Source: Prunella strophiata (Eukaryota; Chordata; Aves; Passeriformes; Prunellidae). From it: 64,000 nucleotides of DNA. This document shows positions 60,628 to 64,000 of the stretch, piece by piece. A model generated the notes under the pieces. It worked only from the letters and a program-made list of their open reading frames with translations, was not told where the DNA came from and searched no databases. Both the position numbers and the translations under genes were made by a program. The DNA is taken from NCBI GenBank assembly GCA_036583965.1, contig JAZBQD010000019.1:4472530-4536529 (forward strand). The letters are read 5' to 3'. Each line of letters opens with the position of its first letter. Position 1 is the stretch's first letter.

Positions 60628-61993
60628 CTGCCCTGAGCCTCTTCCTCCAGCAGCTGGAAATGCAGCTGTGACTCCAGTCCAAACCATGAGCTGAGCTGTG
60701 TCTGACACAGAACCTCCTCTGCAACCCCAAAGTTCATGGCAAACATTGTCATATACAACAGCACCACACAACTCTTTCACCCAGCTTGCCAGAGACAACC
60801 AGAAATACTGGAGGACTCAGAATTATTCCCCTCACAGAACTCCTGGGGGGACAGCAGGACATGTGAAACAGCCCTGACACAGCCACCACCCAACAGAGTG
60901 TTTCTCAAGCAGGATTCAGTGTGACAGGGAGGGATCAGTCCTGCTGCAAACTCAATCTCCCCTTCAAAGCCTCCCACAGAGGTCTGGAAATCAACCCTCC
61001 CACACAGTTCTTGAAACACAATCTTTGATTCAATTAAGGAAGCCAAGATCACTAAAGCAGGCTGGAAACAGCATCACAGAGGAGAACCTCCAGTTAAATC
61101 AGAATTATGCTTTCAGGGAAACTGATAGAAATCATATAGGTAGATGTGATGGACTACATATAAAATACTTTGGGTTTTTTTTTATGTGATGAGCTTCTCA
61201 GAACAGCTAACTCTAACAGTGAACATAAAGACCTTCTGTCTAGATGTGGTTCAGCTCCCACAAATTCACCTGGAATGGTCCCACTGTGCTTGACAGGGCT
61301 TGGCTTGGGAATTGAGTATGCTGGGAAATTATTCCAGAGCCTTTGCCAAGCTGGACAAGTTCCTTTCTGAGATGTCCCTTGTCCCACACCAGCTCTGACC
61401 TGCATCTCAAGGACTTCACACATAGAAACAGACTCCTAGGTGGAGCAGGTCAGGCCAGTCATTAAACACAGGGCCTGTATGTACAGCAAAAATAAACTGT
61501 ACAAAGCTTTAGAGAGGCTTTGCAGGTTTGTGTTCACACTGCCAGCACAGCTTCCCAAGGCTGGACCATGCACCTCTTAAAATGTCAGAAAAATGGAACT
61601 CAGACAAATGCTGCTGAGGTAGCCAACAGGCTGGTGAGGAAATGCCCAACTCCTTTGTCCCCACAGGACAAATATCCCTGCAAAGGGAACTGAAATTTGC
61701 CCAGGAATCTCACCTGAGAAGTATTTTTTATTGTCCAACCTTGGAGCAAGACAACACTAAGCTCTGGGCATGAATGAGCAGGATTGGAATATCCATATTT
61801 TCCCCAAAATGACAAATCAGGTCACACTGCCTGGGACACATCCCAGTTTCACCAGTTGCCACTGGTGACTGGATTTCCTCAAGAATGAACCTGCTCTGTG
61901 TTCAGCTTGAGAGCCAACCCGTGGCTGGTACAAGGGACACTCAGAGCACTCAGGAGATGTGAGGGGTGAAGGAAGAAGGAGCTTTTCTCTTAC

Positions 61994-62248
61994 CCAGACC
62001 CTGGTTCTGCTGCTCCCACTCAATGGTGTCAGGAACCTGGTAGGATACCCCAGCCAGCTGGGCCACAGGGTTTTCCAGGCCAGCCAGGGGCTCCTGGGAG
62101 GTCTCTCCTGGAATGGTGAAGCCTGGCAGCTCCGTGTCACCCTCCATGCTTTCATCCATCAGGTCTATGTCTTTGTCCTCCTCATCTTCCTCTTCTTCCT
62201 CTTCTTCTTCCTCTTCCTCCTCTTCATCCTCTTCCTCTTCCTCACCCT
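61994..62248 (-). CDS. ARMH4: ARMH4-like gene, acidic poly-Glu exon
   Basis: This exon of about 255 nt encodes 84 full codons. The first 25 or so residues are almost all Glu with a few Asp, followed by DKDIDLMDES, a Gly/Pro-containing spacer, and VSYQVPDTIEWEQQNQGL. The acceptor is CCCTGGCCAG with the exon starting at 62248; a second AG two bases on would start it at 62246. The donor is CTGG|GTAAG at 61994/61993. The exon ends in phase 1, which the 32-nt exon completes. The segment precedes the membrane helix, so in a type I protein it would be extracellular or lumenal and probably disordered. The Glu run is encoded by mixed GAG/GAA codons and is a trinucleotide microsatellite, so its length may vary between individuals and species. 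Confidence 0.8.
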
Positions 62249-62749
62249 CTGGCCAGGGAGACAAAAAGAAATGTCAGGGAACATCTCAGCAGGCAGAAGG
62301 TTCACAGATGAGCACCAGGCTGAGTCCTGCAGAGGCAGAGCAGCTGAAGGAACTTGTGCCTGATCCCTGGCAGGACAGACACCCCCAGGGGCTCACCTGG
62401 AGGAGCTCATCACCACTGGAACTTGCTGGCAAACAAGGAGATGTCATCTCAGACTCTCAAATCAGTGGGAAATGCAGTAATTTCTTGCTCCCTAGCAGCA
62501 GGGTGCAAACAAGGATGTGCATGTGTGCCAACACCTGGGCATCTGTAACTACAGAGCTCCCTGCTTAACTCATCCCAGCTCAAGTGAGATCTTTCCCTGA
62601 TTCCCAGTCTTGGAGGCAGCAATGAGCTGGGTCCATGTTTAACTCTGAGTCTTTCCCAGCTCTGGCAAAGGGCACTGCTTTCAAGACCAGGCTGCTCCAA
62701 GCCTCATCCCTTGATCATAAGTGAAAATACTGGGTTGTTTGTGAATTGT

Positions 62750-63003
62750 GAGATTGTTGATATGTGATGTTATAATTAAGCTCTAACTGCAGAGAAGGAC
62801 AGTGTGGGTTTGGAAGTTAAGCTCCCCCCCCCCTCCTCCCTCTTGCAGGTTTTGTGCTGTGTCTGAGGAAAAATATATGCCCAGGAGCAGGAAATATAGG
62901 GAGTGAGAGCCTGAGAGCCTACTTCAGGAAACTGTAACTGCTATTTGGGGATTGTGTTTTATTGTATGGTTTGTTAAGAGCTGGGTTCAAGCAGTGACCC
63001 CTG
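62750..63003 (+). mobile_element. Probable retroviral leader upstream of the gag relic
   Basis: The stretch leads directly to the gag-like ATG and includes a C run (62824-62834) and purine-rich sequence near 62870-62910. No clear LTR edge or primer-binding site was identified, so the left limit is arbitrary. Confidence 0.3.
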
Positions 63004-63471
63004 ATGGGGAAACAAAACTGATTAAAGTTCCCTTTTCTACAATGGATTTAGAAGTTTGGGAAAATATTGCTGAAGTTTATGATCAAACAGCATTTTCCTG
63101 ATTGGGCAGATCTTGGGCTATTACTAGATGCTTTAACAGAGACAGAGAAGCAATTAGTTCTAAAAGTAGCTGGGGATTTGGCTGAAAAAGGACTAAAGTG
63201 GTTAAGAAAATACCAGGAACTGATAGTAAAAGGGCTGGAAAGAGCAATCCCTAAAACCATAAACTGGTCAGCCTTATATGCTGACACAGAGCTTCCTGGC
63301 CGAGGAGGCAGCCCCCAATTTCCTCTGTGGCCTGCCTTGGGAAGTGTTGGCAAGAAGGGAGCACAGCCAGCACTTCACAGGAGAGCTGGTAAATGTGACT
63401 CTGAGGAAATTCCTGTGAATTCAGTGCAAGGTCTCCCTGCCCATGGGAGGGTGGGGCTTGGAACAAGATGA
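63004..63471 (+). pseudogene. Decayed endogenous retrovirus gag fragment
   Basis: An ATG followed by a glycine codon at 63004 (the usual gag start with a myristoylation glycine) is followed in the same frame by stops at 63019 and 63049, then an open stretch to 63471. The open part includes LTETEKQLVL and, after a charged segment, a YQELIVKGLERA-type motif. These resemble capsid-region text of gammaretrovirus-like avian elements. Likeness to gag fades after about 63330, and a CR1 tail overlaps the end. The copy is broken: two early stops, no further gag, and no pol or env in the window. It lies antisense to the host gene inside an intron. Family assignment is from motif impression only. Confidence 0.55.
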
Positions 63472-63520
63472 TCTTTAAGGTCCCTTTCAACCAAAACCAT
63501 TCTGTGATTCCATGAATTCT
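63428..63520 (+). mobile_element. CR1 LINE 3' end
   Basis: Plus-oriented: TCTCCCTGCCCATGGGAGGG, GATGATCTTTAAGGTCCC and CATTCTGTGATTCC. It overlaps the end of the gag-relic open frame. Confidence 0.85.
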
Positions 63521-64000
63521 CCTCTACAGCAGATACCCATTTATTCCAAACTGTCTGTACTGTTAGCATATGGAAAAATAAATACTTAAGCCAGTATTTC
63601 ATCACTAAAATGGCAACACAGGAACCACTGTACTGGATCAAAATAATGTTTTGTTCCTATTTTTTCCTATTTCCAGCCACAACTGGCTGCAGATGCTGAA
63701 GGAAGTCTAGAGCAGGGCAAATACAGAGCCAGTCTTCCCACAGTTTTTCTTCCCAAGTTACAGCTACCAAAGTCTCAGGGACATCCTATGCCAGAATTTG
63801 CACTGGAGCTATTTAATAGCTGCTGATGGAGCCACCCACCAGGGAGAGATAATATCTGGAACAATGGCATGCTTTGAATTTCTCACAGCTCCTTTTTCAA
63901 GGCTGAGAATTGAAACACAGTATTTATGCACTTTTATCTAATTTACACCAACTCTGCTCAGCCCTGTAGAAAAATTCCCTCCTGGTGTGGTCAGCCTGGG

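Larger units (their letters stand above)
33931..61993 (-). other. ARMH4: 28-kb intron of the ARMH4-like gene
   Basis: The intron runs from GTAAG at 61993 to TTTTTCAG at 33931. Its contents are the separately listed CR1 pieces, five LTRs, a TA-rich tract and the 164-bp duplication. Stretches without identified elements are 33950-35380, 35930-37600, 38425-39040, 39150-40405, 41605-42285, 42710-43840, 43960-44560, 45065-45700, 46235-47125, 47340-48285, 49740-50285, 51000-52750, 53015-54240, 55700-59890 and 59980-61990. In these I see no exon, RNA gene or other clear feature. Unlisted exons of under 50 nt could be missed. Confidence 0.7.
62249..64000 (-). other. ARMH4: Upstream intron (partial) of the ARMH4-like gene
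   Basis: The DNA before the acidic exon must be intron, because the exon opens with an acceptor and needs one base from a preceding exon. That donor exon is not in the window. The stretch holds a retroviral leader/gag relic (62750-63471) and a CR1 tail (63428-63520). 62250-62740 and 63525-64000 show nothing recognisable. Confidence 0.6.

Noticed and set aside
62113..62568. Poly-Ser frame on the plus strand
   Set aside because: It is the antisense shadow of the poly-Glu exon.
1..64000. tRNA, rRNA, snRNA or microRNA genes and CpG-island promoters
   Set aside because: I looked for A/B boxes, conserved rRNA text and dense CpG and saw none convincing; a covariance-model scan would be needed to exclude small RNAs.

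Overview
The window looks like bird nuclear DNA, most likely from a songbird. Three things point that way. CR1 LINE fragments are the commonest interspersed repeat, with their typical 5'-truncated copies and (ATTCTGTG)n tails. There are several solo retroviral LTRs and no Alu/B1-type SINEs. Coding content is very low with long introns. I see no bacterial-style genes; almost all open frames are chance frames in repeats, simple-sequence tracts or non-coding DNA.

The one gene I can support is on the minus strand and is present only as its 3' end. Four coding exons can be assembled by splice sites, phase and protein content: 62248-61994 (acidic poly-Glu segment), 33930-33899 (a 32-nt micro-exon), 30084-29950 (transmembrane segment plus a basic stretch) and 29248-29180 (C-terminal tail ending SSEDEF, then stop). 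The 3' UTR runs to about 28480, with AATAAA at 28503-28498. The predicted tail is a single-pass membrane protein C-terminus that I recognise, from memory, as ARMH4 (the former C14orf37, an armadillo-like helical domain protein). The main body of the protein lies beyond the right edge. Introns in the window are >1.75 kb (to the right edge), 28.1 kb, 3.8 kb and 0.7 kb.

Layout: 1-28480 is downstream or intergenic DNA with CR1 fragments, microsatellites, two LTRs (16.1 and 24.0 kb) and a possible third (27.2 kb). 28480-30084 holds the 3' UTR and the last two coding exons; the intron between them is mostly a 22/23-bp minisatellite of about 24 units. 30085-33898 is a short intron with one copy pair of an unidentified repeat. 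33931-61993 is the large intron, which has collected five LTRs, many CR1 pieces, a 164-bp tandem duplication, an inverted CR1 pair and a 250-bp TA-rich tract. 62249-64000 is the next intron and contains a decayed retroviral gag fragment.

The most unusual structure is the minisatellite at 29414-29949. It begins exactly at the 5' splice site of the transmembrane exon. Its unit contains the donor's own GTATGG, so the splice donor appears to have been amplified in tandem, and read-through of the intron stays open for 94 codons of 15-residue repeats.
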